This document shows positions 27,255 through 35,968 of a stretch of DNA of 64,000 nucleotides, piece after piece. The stretch's first letter is position 1, and the number at the start of each line of letters is the position of its first letter. The position numbers and the translations under genes are program-made. The notes beneath the pieces were generated by a model. The model worked only from the letters and a program-made list of their open reading frames with translations, was not told the origin of the DNA and did not search any database. Source of the stretch: Eikenella corrodens (GTDB lineage Bacteria > Pseudomonadota > Gammaproteobacteria > Burkholderiales > Neisseriaceae); assembly GCF_900187105.1 (NCBI RefSeq), contig NZ_LT906482.1, positions 558,001 to 622,000 of the forward strand. The letters run 5' to 3'.

Positions 27255-27321
27255 GACGGGTTTCCTTAATTCGGTTGAGGTGGTGTTGGGAGCAGGCAAC
27301 CTTGGGGCTACCTGAAAGCGT

Positions 27322-27798
27322 TTATGCCAAATCAAATTCTTGTTTCATCCGCTCTTGTTCTTTTTCGCTGAACAGGCAGATGCACAAAGCCTGGCAGTCG
27401 TATCTGCTCCAGCCGTTTTGTGCTTCAAAGTCAAACAGGGCTTGCGACAGGGCTTCATTATTGTCTGCCACATTGCCGAATGCGGCTTGGAGCGTTGCCG
27501 CAGCCACCGGCTCGGGCGTGTCGATCAGCATAATGCCACAATGATCGGCCAATTTTAAAGGCTCGGATAACGGCAAGGTGAAGTAGGTTTTGCCGTTCCA
27601 ATCCTGCAAAACAAGTTGGTTCTCGCGCACGGCAAAGAATGCGTCCGTGCCGAGCAGATACCACAAGTTTTCATATTCGCCCTCAATCGCATAATCTGCA
27701 AATTCTTGATGGAATTCGTTGAGGAAATTGTCTTGGCCGTTATCAAACAAAATGAGCGAGCCGGGCGAAATCGTCAATAAATACGGCTGTTTCAGCAT
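27322..27798 (-). CDS. Hypothetical protein, 158 residues
   Basis: A soluble acidic protein without signal peptide or membrane segment. It reads as a mixed alpha/beta domain (YLLTISPGSLILFDNG, WYLLGTDAFFAVREN, CGIMLIDTPEP) with a C-terminal helix. I do not recognise a family. Its size, composition and lower GC resemble small immunity-type proteins such as the SUKH gene nearby, but no motif confirms that. Confidence 0.65.
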   Translation of the reverse strand: MLKQPYLLTISPGSLILFDNGQDNFLNEFHQEFADYAIEGEYENLWYLLGTDAFFAVRENQLVLQDWNGKTYFTLPLSEPLKLADHCGIMLIDTPEPVAAATLQAAFGNVADNNEALSQALFDFEAQNGWSRYDCQALCICLFSEKEQERMKQEFDLA

Positions 27799-27891
27799 AA
27801 CTTTTCCATTCCATCATTCACAACAGATACTGCCGTTAAAGCAAACCTGCGATAGCGGTTTCAGGTAGCCTTTACATTGGGCAGGCAGGCA

Positions 27892-28323
27892 TTATACCAG
27901 CCCGTCTGTTTCTTCCTCCTTAGCCAACAGCTCGGCCACCTGCCGCTGCCAGCCTTCCGGCAGCTCGGGCACGGCTTCGCGGCGTGGCGCAGCCCAAATC
28001 GAATCGGGGAAAAACGCATCGTTTTCAAAGCGGGCAATCACATGCCAATGCAGGTGCGGCACTTGGTTGCCGAAGCTGGCCAGATTGATTTTAACCGGGT
28101 GCAATACCCGACGCATCGCCGCTTCGGTGCGCCACACCGCCGCCATCATTTCCTGCCGCTCTGCTGCAGGCAAATCCGTCATCTCGGCCACATGGTCGCG
28201 CCAAATCACGCGGCAAAACGCGGGTGCGGCGGGCGTGTCGTTTACGGCAATCACACGCAGGCGGCTGTTTTGCCACAGCACGGTTTCATTTTCGGCACGG
28301 CACAGCGGGCAGGAGGCGGGCAT
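27892..28323 (-). CDS. HIT family protein
   Basis: A 143-residue histidine-triad nucleotide hydrolase/transferase. The triad is H90-x-H92-x-H94 in VPHLHWHVIAR. An N-terminal CPLC pair (C5, C8) could bind zinc. Likely substrates are nucleoside phosphoramidates or dinucleoside polyphosphates. ATG at 28323 follows AAGGAACCGAA. The longer frame from 28458 begins in the repeat element upstream. Confidence 0.92.
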   Translation of the reverse strand: MPASCPLCRAENETVLWQNSRLRVIAVNDTPAAPAFCRVIWRDHVAEMTDLPAAERQEMMAAVWRTEAAMRRVLHPVKINLASFGNQVPHLHWHVIARFENDAFFPDSIWAAPRREAVPELPEGWQRQVAELLAKEEETDGLV

Positions 28324-28402
28324 TTCGGTTCCTTCAAGGTGGTTTAACGAATCGGGACAAGGGTATAGCACGGCGGCGGGTTTGCCAAGTGGAGCGACAG
28401 AA

Positions 28403-28532
28403 AGGCTACCTGAAAGCGCAGCTTCAACGAAGTTAAAACGAAATCTTGGCGAAGCCAAGGCTAAGTTTCTGCGAAGCTAAAGCGCCGCTTCAACGAAGTT
28501 AAAACCAATGCCAATCCTCTTTCAGGTAGCCT
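28403..28532. repeat. Long DUS-bounded repeat element with internal duplication
   Basis: A 130 bp element between inverted uptake sequences. The interior carries cttcaacgaagttaaaac twice and ctaagtttctgcgaagctaaa once, so it looks like a compound of two smaller copies of the family. Confidence 0.65.
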
Positions 28533-28565
28533 TTACCTCGCCCGCCGGATTGGCTATATTCAAGC

Positions 28566-28620
28566 TATAGATTCCTTCCTACTGCGTTGGCTCGCCTTGT
28601 GGGAAGAAATCATGATTTTA
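28566..28620. mobile_element. Internally deleted Correia-like remnant
   Basis: TATAGATTCCTTCCTACTGCGTTGGCTCGCCTTG followed directly by a short region resembling the other end. About half the usual length is missing. Confidence 0.4.
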
Positions 28621-28649
28621 GCCATATTCCCCCTCCCAAGGATTTCCCC

Positions 28650-30437
28650 ATGCGCTTCTTCCACCGCCAGCAGCAATCGCGCCACCGCACCGTGCGGCTG
28701 GTGGTGTTCTATGTGCTGGCACTGATCGGCACAGTCGCCATCACTTCCGCCGGGCTCGGCAGCCTGCCGTTTTTGTTCGGCGCCAAAGTACAGCACAGCC
28801 TGTGGTGGTACTACCTGCCGCCCGCCCTGTTTGTGTGTGCGCTCACCATCGGTCTGAGCCTGCACCGCCTGCGCGAGCTGCGGCGTGGCGGCGAAGCGAT
28901 AGCCAAGCGGCTGGGCGGCGAGGCCTTGCAACTGACCGATGCCACCTTTGCCGAACGGCGGCTGCTCAACGTGGTAGCGGAAACTGCGCTTTCCGCCGGC
29001 CTACCCACCCCGCCGGTGTACCTGCTGCGCCGCGACGGCAGCATCAACGCCTTTGCCGCCGGCATGAGCCCGCGCAGCGCCGTAATCGGCGTTACCCAAG
29101 GCGCCATCAACCTGCTCACGCGCGACGAACTGCAAGCCATCGTCGCCCACGAATTCAGCCACATCCGCAACGGCGACATGCGCCTAAACTGCTACCTGGC
29201 CGCCTGGCTGCACGGCCTGCAGGGCATCGCCAGCAGCGGGCGCTATTTCCTCTACGGCCGTGACAATGAACATTATCTGGAATACCGCCGCCGCAAAAAT
29301 GTAGACAACCATCCTTTCGACAACGGCGTGGAAATCGTGATGCAGTCCCTGCCGCTGCAAGCCCTTGGCGTCCTCCTGATTGCGCTTGGCTCGGTAGGCA
29401 GCGTGTTTGCCCTCTGGCTGCAGGCCGCCGTGTGCCGCGAGCGCGAATTTATGGCCGACGCTTCTGCCGTGCAGCTTACCCGCCAAACTGCCCCGCTGAT
29501 CGAAGCCCTGCGCAAAAGCGCCCGCACCGCCTCCTGCCGCCTCGCCTCCCCCGAAGCCCACGAATACGCCCACCTGATGTTCGGCCGCATCCGCCCCGGC
29601 GGCCTCGCCGCCACCCACCCGCCGCTCATCGAACGCATCCGCAGGCTCGATGCCGCCGCCGCACGCCGACTGGCCGGAGAACTGGCCGACGACGACAGCT
29701 TCGCCCTGCCTTCCCCCGTTCATCTCAGCTTCGCCGCCCCGCAACCGATGAGCGCCGAAGCAGAAGAAGCCGAACACCTCTACCGCCATCGGCAGGCCCT
29801 GATGCAGGCGCGCATCCACCGCCACCGCCCGTCCGCCCCGTATCTGCCCCTGCAAGCCGACTGGCAGGCCGCCGCCTACGATGGCGAATATGCCTCTGCC
29901 GCCCTGCTCTGCCTGTTTCAAGTGCCCGCCCTGCCCGCCAGCTGCTGGCACCAGGCCGAACACAACGGCGGCATCAGCCCCTTCGTTTGGCAGCAGCTTG
30001 CCCGCTTACAGCAGCATCCCCTGCTGCCCAGCACCGAGCTGCTCGAACACCTCCTGCCCGCCCTCGTGATGCAAGAAGACCATGTCCTGCAAGCCCTGCT
30101 CGACCAAATCCGCAACCGCTTCCGCCAACACGGCACCAACCTCGAGCAAACCTACCTCTGGCTGCTGCTCAAAGCCTATCTCGCCCCTACCCCGCCGCCC
30201 GGCCGCCTCACACAACACCCAGCTGCCGAAGCCCTAACCCGCGCTGCCGAGCTCTCGCCCAAACAACTGCAAACCGCCGTGAAAGGCGCGCTGCTGCTCA
30301 CCGAGCCCGCCAAAATCGCCCTGCTGCGCCCCCTTGCCGCTACCCTCCCCGTTCGCCGCCCCCTGCTCTGGCGCTACCTCTGCGTGCGCCTCGATGTCGG
30401 CGCCTGGCACTTCGGCCTGGCTGGCAGCAAAAGCTAA
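28650..30437 (+). CDS. M48 family metallopeptidase (HtpX-like), membrane protein
   Basis: A 595-residue zinc protease. Two transmembrane helices (about 15-43 and 52-72) precede the catalytic domain. The zinc motif is HEFSH (H167, E168, H171), and the third ligand is probably the glutamate of REREFMADASAVQLTR. Further hydrophobic segments (about 195-275) flank this. The C-terminal 250 residues are a helical domain unlike HtpX, so this belongs to a larger M48 group. It may take part in membrane protein quality control. ATG at 28650 has AAGGA upstream. Confidence 0.85.
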   Translation: MRFFHRQQQSRHRTVRLVVFYVLALIGTVAITSAGLGSLPFLFGAKVQHSLWWYYLPPALFVCALTIGLSLHRLRELRRGGEAIAKRLGGEALQLTDATFAERRLLNVVAETALSAGLPTPPVYLLRRDGSINAFAAGMSPRSAVIGVTQGAINLLTRDELQAIVAHEFSHIRNGDMRLNCYLAAWLHGLQGIASSGRYFLYGRDNEHYLEYRRRKNVDNHPFDNGVEIVMQSLPLQALGVLLIALGSVGSVFALWLQAAVCREREFMADASAVQLTRQTAPLIEALRKSARTASCRLASPEAHEYAHLMFGRIRPGGLAATHPPLIERIRRLDAAAARRLAGELADDDSFALPSPVHLSFAAPQPMSAEAEEAEHLYRHRQALMQARIHRHRPSAPYLPLQADWQAAAYDGEYASAALLCLFQVPALPASCWHQAEHNGGISPFVWQQLARLQQHPLLPSTELLEHLLPALVMQEDHVLQALLDQIRNRFRQHGTNLEQTYLWLLLKAYLAPTPPPGRLTQHPAAEALTRAAELSPKQLQTAVKGALLLTEPAKIALLRPLAATLPVRRPLLWRYLCVRLDVGAWHFGLAGSKS

Positions 30438-30480
30438 AGGCTACCTGAAACCTCTCTGCTGCCGTTTTTCAGGTAGCCTT
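30437..30480 (+). terminator. DUS-pair terminator
   Basis: Inverted uptake sequences directly after the M48 gene stop, with a 20 nt loop and T-rich flank. Confidence 0.65.
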
Positions 30481-30514
30481 CAGCCAAACGAAAACACATC
30501 CCAAAAGGAAAGCC

Positions 30515-31015
30515 ATGAAACGCCTGCCCGCTCTCCTCTCCTGCCTTTTCCTCCTTACCGCCTGCCAGAAAGACCCCGCCATGCCCACCGCCGCCTCCAG
30601 CCCGCAGCCTCTGCAAACCAGCGAACCACAAACCAGCGAGCCGCAAATTACCGAGCCGCGAACCAACGAAGAAATCCGCGCCACCGCCGAAAAATTCCTC
30701 GCCCAATACCGCTATCTCGATGCCGCCTCCTGGGCATACGAACTCCAACAGCGCGGCGTGCCCCTGCCGCCGCACCTGCAGGCCGTGCTGGACGAAATGC
30801 ACTACGACCCCGAAGCCCCGCTCTCCACCGGCAGCATCTTCGCCCTCAGCCCGCAGCAAATCGCCCGCCTGCAACCCAAAGCCGAAAACGGCGACACCGC
30901 CGCCGCCATCCGACTCTCCCAATACTACCGCATGGCCTCCGGATTCACCCCCGAAGACCAACGCCTGGCCGCCTACTGGGAAGCCAAAGCCGCCGGCGCC
31001 AGCCAAGCGCAATAA
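30515..31015 (+). CDS. Lipoprotein of unknown function
   Basis: A 166-residue predicted lipoprotein: signal MKRLPALLSCLFLLTAC with the lipidated cysteine at 17. A Pro/Ser/Glu/Thr linker contains the direct repeat TSEPQTSEPQITEP (about 35-48). A helical C-terminal domain has a pattern reminiscent of Sel1/TPR repeats (AENGDTAAAIRLSQYYRMAS). ATG at 30515 follows AAAGGAAAGCC. It may be co-expressed with the upstream protease only by read-through, since a DUS hairpin intervenes. Confidence 0.75.
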   Translation: MKRLPALLSCLFLLTACQKDPAMPTAASSPQPLQTSEPQTSEPQITEPRTNEEIRATAEKFLAQYRYLDAASWAYELQQRGVPLPPHLQAVLDEMHYDPEAPLSTGSIFALSPQQIARLQPKAENGDTAAAIRLSQYYRMASGFTPEDQRLAAYWEAKAAGASQAQ

Positions 31016-31031
31016 AACCACAGGCAAAAAA

Positions 31032-31089
31032 AGGCTACCTGAAACGCAACGCAGCAAGGTTTCTGCGAAGCTAAACTTTCAGGTAGCCT
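31032..31089. repeat. DUS-bounded repeat element
   Basis: A 58 bp element with inverted uptake sequences and the core caacgcagcaaggtttctgc. It lies between the convergent lipoprotein and Opa-like genes. A near-identical copy lies at 31889. Confidence 0.7.
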
Positions 31090-31135
31090 TTGTTTTGTTC
31101 AACCCGGCACACAGCCGGGCTGCCGGTTCGGGCAA

Positions 31136-31717
31136 TTAGAATTTCACGCGCACACCGGCGGAAACTTCGTGGGAGTCCACTTTCACGCCGTCGAATTTGC
31201 CCCAGTAGTTGTAGCGGTAGCCTGCATCCAGAGCAATATTCTGGGTGATGTCGTAGCCCACGCCGGCCACGATGCCGACGCCGGTTTTAGTTTCGCGGTG
31301 GTGATAGTGCTCGGTGTAGCCAGTGCCGTTTTCAGTGGTGTCGAACGATACGCGGTTAAGCGCTACGCGACCGCCCACATAAGGTTTCACCGGAGCATTC
31401 AGGTCGAAATCATAAATGGCGGAAACACCGAAACTTTGGAATTTGGCTTCGGCATCATAAGTGGTCGAGCTGCTGATTCGGCCGCTTTCGCTGCGGGATT
31501 TGTAGTGCGTATAGTCGGCAGCCACGCGGAAGTTGCCGAAATCATAACCGGCAGAAAGGCGCGGGCTGAAGCCTTTGGCCGTGGCGCTTTCGCCATAAAC
31601 CTTGCCTTTTACCGAAGCATGGCCCAGGTCGCCTTGAACATAGAAACCTTGGTTGTCGTCAGCCAAAGCGGCGGCAGGAACGGCAAGGGCAATCAATGTA
31701 GCCAGAATTTTTTTCAT
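31136..31717 (-). CDS. Opacity-type outer membrane beta-barrel protein
   Basis: A 193-residue protein with a Sec signal peptide (MKKILATLIALAVPAAALA) and alternating hydrophobic/polar strands of an eight-stranded barrel. It ends in VSAGVRVKF, with the C-terminal Phe needed for outer-membrane insertion. The pattern GFYVQGDLGHASVKGK, SAGYDFGNFRVAADYTHYK and IALDAGYRYNYW is typical of Opa/NspA-family barrels. Unlike gonococcal opa genes, no CTCTT repeat is seen in the leader, so this gene is probably not phase-variable. Confidence 0.88.
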   Translation of the reverse strand: MKKILATLIALAVPAAALADDNQGFYVQGDLGHASVKGKVYGESATAKGFSPRLSAGYDFGNFRVAADYTHYKSRSESGRISSSTTYDAEAKFQSFGVSAIYDFDLNAPVKPYVGGRVALNRVSFDTTENGTGYTEHYHHRETKTGVGIVAGVGYDITQNIALDAGYRYNYWGKFDGVKVDSHEVSAGVRVKF

Positions 31718-31790
31718 GTTGCGTTTTCCTCATAGGAATAAAGATTATTTGAATAACCGGCATACTTTTAGGAAAGCTGCCGGCAGCCGG

Positions 31791-31819
31791 ATTGTATGGT
31801 GTTGCAGCGATATTAACAA
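31791..31819 (-). promoter_or_regulatory. Predicted promoter of the Opa-like gene
   Basis: On the minus strand, TTGTTA (31819-31814), a 17 nt spacer and TACAAT (31796-31791), about 75 nt before the start codon. The Shine-Dalgarno is TGAGGA. Confidence 0.55.
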
Positions 31820-31888
31820 TCTTTAAAACATTCTAATGGCAGATTGTCTGAGCTTTTACCACAACCTTGACCAAGCTCGCCCATAAAA

Positions 31889-31946
31889 AGGCTACCTGAA
31901 ACGCAATGCAGCAAGGTTTCTACGAAGCTAAATTTTCAGGTAGCCT
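31889..31946. repeat. DUS-bounded repeat element
   Basis: Nearly identical to the element at 31032 (core caatgcagcaaggtttctac). The two copies flank the Opa-like gene as direct repeats. Confidence 0.7.
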
Positions 31947-31963
31947 GCTCTTATCCAAACAGC

Positions 31964-33301
31964 TTACAGCACGTACCGCGCCAAATCTTCCTGTTCGGCT
32001 ACTTCGGCCAGCCGCTCGTCTACATAGGCGGCGGTAATTTGCGTGATGCCTTGCGGGGCGTGGAAAGATACGTCTTCCAGCAGTTTTTCCAGCACAGTGT
32101 GCAGGCGGCGGGCGCCGATGTTTTCGGTTTTCTCGTTCACTTGGAAGGCGATTTCGGCCAGGCGGGTGATGCCGTCGGGAGCGAAATCGAGCTCTACGCC
32201 GTCGGTGGCCAGCAGGGCTTGGTATTGCTTGGTGAGGCTGGCGTCGGTGCTGGTGAGGATGGCTTGGAAGTCTTCCACGGTGAGGCTGCTCAATTCCACG
32301 CGAATCGGGAAGCGGCCTTGCAGCTCGGGAATCAAGTCGCTGGGTTTGCTTAGATGAAAGGCGCCGGAAGCGATGAAGAGGATGTGGTCGGTTTTAATCA
32401 TGCCGTATTTGGTTTGCACGGTGGTGCCTTCCACCAACGGCAAAAGGTCGCGCTGTACGCCTTGGCGCGACACGTCGCCGCCGTGCCGGTTGCTGTCGGC
32501 CGCGATTTTGTCGATTTCGTCGAGGAACACGATGCCGTGTTGCTCCACAGCGTGCACAGCCTGCTCGCGCAGTTCTTCTTCGTTAATCAGTTTGGCGGCT
32601 TCTTCGTCCAGCAAGAGCTTCATGGCGGCCGCTACTTTGATTTTGTGCGGTTTGGTGCGGCCTTTGCTGAGGTTGGCAAACATGTCTTGCAGCTGGCTGC
32701 TGAATTCTTCCATGCCGGGCGGGCCCATCACTTGCATGGACGCGGGGGAGGCCTGGCTCAGTTCGATGTTGATTTCTTTATCATCCAATTCGCCCCGGCG
32801 CAGCATTTCGCGGAATTTTTTGCGAGTGTGGCTTTCGGGCTGCGGTTCGGCCGGTTCGCCTTCGAAGCCGGTTTGCGGCGGAGGCGGCAAGAGCGCGTCG
32901 AGCACGCGATTTTCGGCAGCATCTTGGGCGCGGTCGCGGTTTTTACGCACAGCCTGTTCGCGCAAATTCTTCAGGGCGATTTCCATTAAATCGCGCACGA
33001 TGCTGTCCACATCACGCCCCACATAGCCCACTTCAGTAAACTTGGTGGCCTCGATTTTGATAAACGGCGCATTGGCCAGCCGCGCCAAACGGCGGGCAAT
33101 TTCGGTTTTACCCACGCCGGTGGGGCCGATCATCAGGATATTTTTCGGCACGATTTCGCTTTGCAGCGGCTCGGCCACCTGGCTTCTGCGGTAGCGGTTA
33201 CGTAAGGCCACGGCCACGGCCTTTTTGGCCTGCTGCTGGCCGATGATGTGCTTGTCCAGCTCATGGACGATTTCTTGCGGGGTCATCACGGAAGTGCTCA
33301 T
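31964..33301 (-). CDS. hslU: ATP-dependent protease ATPase subunit HslU
   Basis: A 445-residue AAA+ unfoldase that normally feeds substrates to the HslV peptidase. Walker A GPTGVGKT is at 59-66. Walker [10 protein letters not shown], the intermediate domain (about 110-230) and the C-terminal EDLARYVL tail, which docks into HslV, are all present. ATG at 33301 begins [21 protein letters not shown]. No hslV precedes it on this strand, although the pair is usually an operon. Confidence 0.96.
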   Translation of the reverse strand: MSTSVMTPQEIVHELDKHIIGQQQAKKAVAVALRNRYRRSQVAEPLQSEIVPKNILMIGPTGVGKTEIARRLARLANAPFIKIEATKFTEVGYVGRDVDSIVRDLMEIALKNLREQAVRKNRDRAQDAAENRVLDALLPPPPQTGFEGEPAEPQPESHTRKKFREMLRRGELDDKEINIELSQASPASMQVMGPPGMEEFSSQLQDMFANLSKGRTKPHKIKVAAAMKLLLDEEAAKLINEEELREQAVHAVEQHGIVFLDEIDKIAADSNRHGGDVSRQGVQRDLLPLVEGTTVQTKYGMIKTDHILFIASGAFHLSKPSDLIPELQGRFPIRVELSSLTVEDFQAILTSTDASLTKQYQALLATDGVELDFAPDGITRLAEIAFQVNEKTENIGARRLHTVLEKLLEDVSFHAPQGITQITAAYVDERLAEVAEQEDLARYVL

Positions 33302-33607
33302 AAAACGGCTCCCAAATAGCTTGATCAAATATAGGGCGGATGAATTTAACTTTAGCCACGGCGGCTTGGAATCGAAAGGCAATCTAATCCGCCATCACGA
33401 ACAGCAGGCAAATGGCACCGCTGCTGCGAAAATCAAGGGCAGCTGACTAGTTTGCCCGAGAGTTTGGTTTCAGGTAGCCTGTTGGCGTAGCATCTACCAA
33501 GAAAAAGGCTACCTGAAAATACGGCGCAACCCCGCACCCAAAGCGAGCCGCTTGCGGCATACCGTCCACCCAATACCACGGTAAAACGGTATTTTTTCAA
33601 CAAATGC

Positions 33608-33637
33608 TTGCGCCCGTATGGCAAATTACCCTAAAAT
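33608..33637 (+). promoter_or_regulatory. Predicted promoter of the rpsP operon
   Basis: TTGCGC (33608-33613), an 18 nt spacer and TAAAAT (33632-33637), about 50 nt before rpsP. The rest of the gap from 33302 holds two inverted DUS (near 33468 and 33507) and no gene. Confidence 0.45.
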
Positions 33638-33687
33638 CCGCTGTTTTCTTATTGATCAAATTTCCCGAAGGAAGAAGGAATAATAAT

Positions 33688-33936
33688 ATGGTAGTTATCC
33701 GTTTTTCGCGCGGCGGCTCCAAGCATTCTCCGTTTTTTAACATCGTGGTAGCCGATTCACGCAACCGTCGTGACGGCCGCTTCATCGAGCGCGTTGGTTT
33801 CTACAACCCCGTAGCCAACGAAAAACAAGAACGCGTACGCCTGAACACCGAACGCCTGAACTACTGGGTGAGCCAAGGCGCGCAAGTGAGCGACGCCGTT
33901 GCCCGCTTGGTAAAAGAGCAGCAGAAAGCCGCTTAA
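33688..33936 (+). CDS. rpsP: 30S ribosomal protein S16
   Basis: An 82-residue small-subunit protein. [17 protein letters not shown] and [14 protein letters not shown] are the family signature. ATG at 33688 follows AGAAGGAATAATAAT. It is the first gene of the rpsP-rimM-trmD-rplS operon. Confidence 0.98.
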   Translation: MVVIRFSRGGSKHSPFFNIVVADSRNRRDGRFIERVGFYNPVANEKQERVRLNTERLNYWVSQGAQVSDAVARLVKEQQKAA

Positions 33937-33952
33937 TCCCGGAATACCCGCC

Positions 33953-34465
33953 ATGAGCCGAAGCCAAGACAACTGGGTAACCATGGGCTATGTGAAAGGC
34001 GCTTTCGGCATCAAAGGCTGGGTAAAAGTAGCCGCCGATACCGAATATGCCGACAGCCTGCTGGACTACCCTGTATGGCAGCTGAGCAAAGACAGCGTTT
34101 CCCGCAGTTATACGTTGGAAAACGGCCAGGTGGCCGGCGATGAATTGCAAGTAAAATTCGCCGAAATAAGCGACCGTGATGCCGCACAGCTGTTGCGCGG
34201 CTACACCATCGAAATCAAACGCAGCGATTTTGAGCCCGCTCGAGAAGGCGAATACTACTGGGCAGACTTGGTCGGCTTGACGGTGCACAACCGGCAAAAC
34301 GAACTCATCGGCACAGTAAACAGCCTGATGGAAACCGGTGCACATGATATTTTGGTGGTGGATGGTGAGCATGGCCGCAAACTAATCCCGTTTGTCGATC
34401 ACTACATCGACAATGTGGATTTGGAACAAGGCAGCATCATTGCCGACTGGGGCTTGGATTACTGA
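33953..34465 (+). CDS. rimM: 16S rRNA processing protein RimM
   Basis: A 170-residue assembly factor that binds S19 and helps mature the 30S head. The N-terminal RimM domain contains [16 protein letters not shown]. The PRC-barrel domain includes [11 protein letters not shown] and the C-terminal [12 protein letters not shown]. It starts 17 nt after rpsP, and its stop overlaps the trmD start (TGATG). Confidence 0.97.
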   Translation: MSRSQDNWVTMGYVKGAFGIKGWVKVAADTEYADSLLDYPVWQLSKDSVSRSYTLENGQVAGDELQVKFAEISDRDAAQLLRGYTIEIKRSDFEPAREGEYYWADLVGLTVHNRQNELIGTVNSLMETGAHDILVVDGEHGRKLIPFVDHYIDNVDLEQGSIIADWGLDY

Positions 34466-35208
34466 TGTATATCCAAGCCGTTACCCTGTTTGGCGAGATG
34501 TTCCGCAGCATCACCGACTACGGCGTAACCGGCCGCGCCCTGCAACGCGGCTTATGGCATTTCAACAGCATCAACCCGCGCCAGTTTGCCGATAACAAAT
34601 TGGGCTACATTGATGACAGACCTTTCGGCGGCGGCCCAGGCATGATTATGATGGCCGAACCACTCCAATCGGCAATCGATGCTGCCAAAGCGCAGCACAA
34701 CGGTAAAGTGGTTTACCTCAGTCCGCAAGGCAGCCCACTCACACATCAAAAAGCAGCCGAACTGGCTAAACTGGACAGTTTGATTTTGGTGTGCGGTCGC
34801 TACGAAGGCATCGACGAGCGTCTGCTGAGCAGTGCCATCGATGAAGAAATTAGCATTGGCGACTTTGTAGTATCTGGCGGCGAATTGCCGGCCATGATGC
34901 TGATGGATGCGGTGTTAAGGCTGATTCCAGGCGTGCTGGGCGATGCCGACTCAGCCGGGCAGGATTCTTTTGCCAACGACCTCTTAGACTGCCCGCACTA
35001 CACCCGCCCGATAAAATTTCAGGGCATGACCGTGCCCGCTGTATTGCGCAGCGGCAACCACGCCCTGATTGCGGAATGGCGCTTAGAACAAGCGTTGCGC
35101 CGCACCCTGCAGCGCCGACCAGACCTTTTGGCCGGCCGCGCATTAACCCCAGAGGAATCTAGGCTCCTGCAGAAAATTCAGCAGGAGGAACGAGATATCC
35201 CATCATAA
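34465..35208 (+). CDS. trmD: tRNA (guanine-N1-)-methyltransferase
   Basis: A 247-residue SPOUT-family enzyme that makes m1G37 next to the anticodon and prevents frameshifting. The knot motifs are [24 protein letters not shown] and [15 protein letters not shown]. Its start overlaps the rimM stop. rplS follows after 17 nt. Confidence 0.98.
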   Translation: MYIQAVTLFGEMFRSITDYGVTGRALQRGLWHFNSINPRQFADNKLGYIDDRPFGGGPGMIMMAEPLQSAIDAAKAQHNGKVVYLSPQGSPLTHQKAAELAKLDSLILVCGRYEGIDERLLSSAIDEEISIGDFVVSGGELPAMMLMDAVLRLIPGVLGDADSAGQDSFANDLLDCPHYTRPIKFQGMTVPAVLRSGNHALIAEWRLEQALRRTLQRRPDLLAGRALTPEESRLLQKIQQEERDIPS

Positions 35209-35225
35209 ACTTAAGGACTATAGCA

Positions 35226-35597
35226 ATGAACTTGATTCAACAGCTCGAACAGGAAGAAATCGCCCGTTTGAACAAAACCATCCCCGAATTCGCTCCCGGC
35301 GACACCGTATCCGTTTCCGTGCGCGTAACCGAGGGCAACCGTACCCGTCTGCAAGCCTACGAAGGCGTGGTAATTTCCCGCCGCAACCGTGGCCTGAACA
35401 GCAACTTCATCGTGCGCAAAATCTCTAGCGGTGAAGGCGTGGAACGTACTTTCCAGCTGTATTCCCCCAACGTGGAAAAAATCGAAGTGAAACGCCGCGG
35501 CCACGTTCGCCGTGCCAAACTGTACTACCTGCGTGGCCTCACTGGTAAAGCTGCCCGCATCAAAGAAAAACTGTCTGGCCGCAAACTGGAAGATTAA
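35226..35597 (+). CDS. rplS: 50S ribosomal protein L19
   Basis: A 123-residue protein at the 30S-50S interface. Signature pieces are [40 protein letters not shown] and [12 protein letters not shown]. It is the last gene of the operon. Confidence 0.98.
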   Translation: MNLIQQLEQEEIARLNKTIPEFAPGDTVSVSVRVTEGNRTRLQAYEGVVISRRNRGLNSNFIVRKISSGEGVERTFQLYSPNVEKIEVKRRGHVRRAKLYYLRGLTGKAARIKEKLSGRKLED

Positions 35598-35612
35598 TCT
35601 TTGTTGTTATCG

Positions 35613-35640
35613 AAAACCTGCCCGCTGCGGCAGGTTTTTG
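35613..35640 (+). terminator. Terminator of the rpsP operon
   Basis: AAAACCTGCC / GGCAGGTTTT stem with an 8 nt loop and a T-run, 16 nt after the rplS stop. Confidence 0.85.
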
Positions 35641-35968
35641 TTTGCGACTTGACTCTCCAATTGTTTTGTCTTATGTATAGGAGTATTGGAATAACACAAT
35701 GAATACAAATCACAATACTGCATAATAAAAGACTGCCTGAAAGTTCAGCTTCGTAGAAACTCATAAACCTATTCTGCAGCGCCCATTACCTTTGTTTTCG
35801 CGAAACTCACCCCATTCATTTTCAGGTAACCTATACGCAACCACATGCCACCATATTCCCAGCTTGTTGCTTACACGCCGCCTTTTACCTTTGCGCCCAT
35901 CAGCCCGCTTTTTCAGGTAGCCTGTTTCCACTTAAAATAATGCCCTTTCACTTCACCGCTTTTGCACC
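35641..35968. other. Intergenic region with degenerate DUS
   Basis: About 330 nt without a gene. It contains an off-consensus uptake sequence GACTGCCTGAAAG near 35731, a TTTCAGGTAACC variant near 35820 and a normal copy near 35914, with agcttcgtagaaactc sequence related to the DUS-bounded repeats. The hscC promoter is presumably near the right end. Confidence 0.5.

Noticed and set aside
25998-27269. A 423-codon frame on the plus strand opposite ldcA
   Set aside because: It is an antisense shadow of a GC-rich gene, starts within DUS sequence and has composition typical of such shadows (Ala, Gly, His runs).
31718-31890. Search for a CTCTT-type or poly-G phase-variation tract at the Opa-like gene
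   Set aside because: No pentamer repeat or long homopolymer is present in the leader or the signal-peptide codons.
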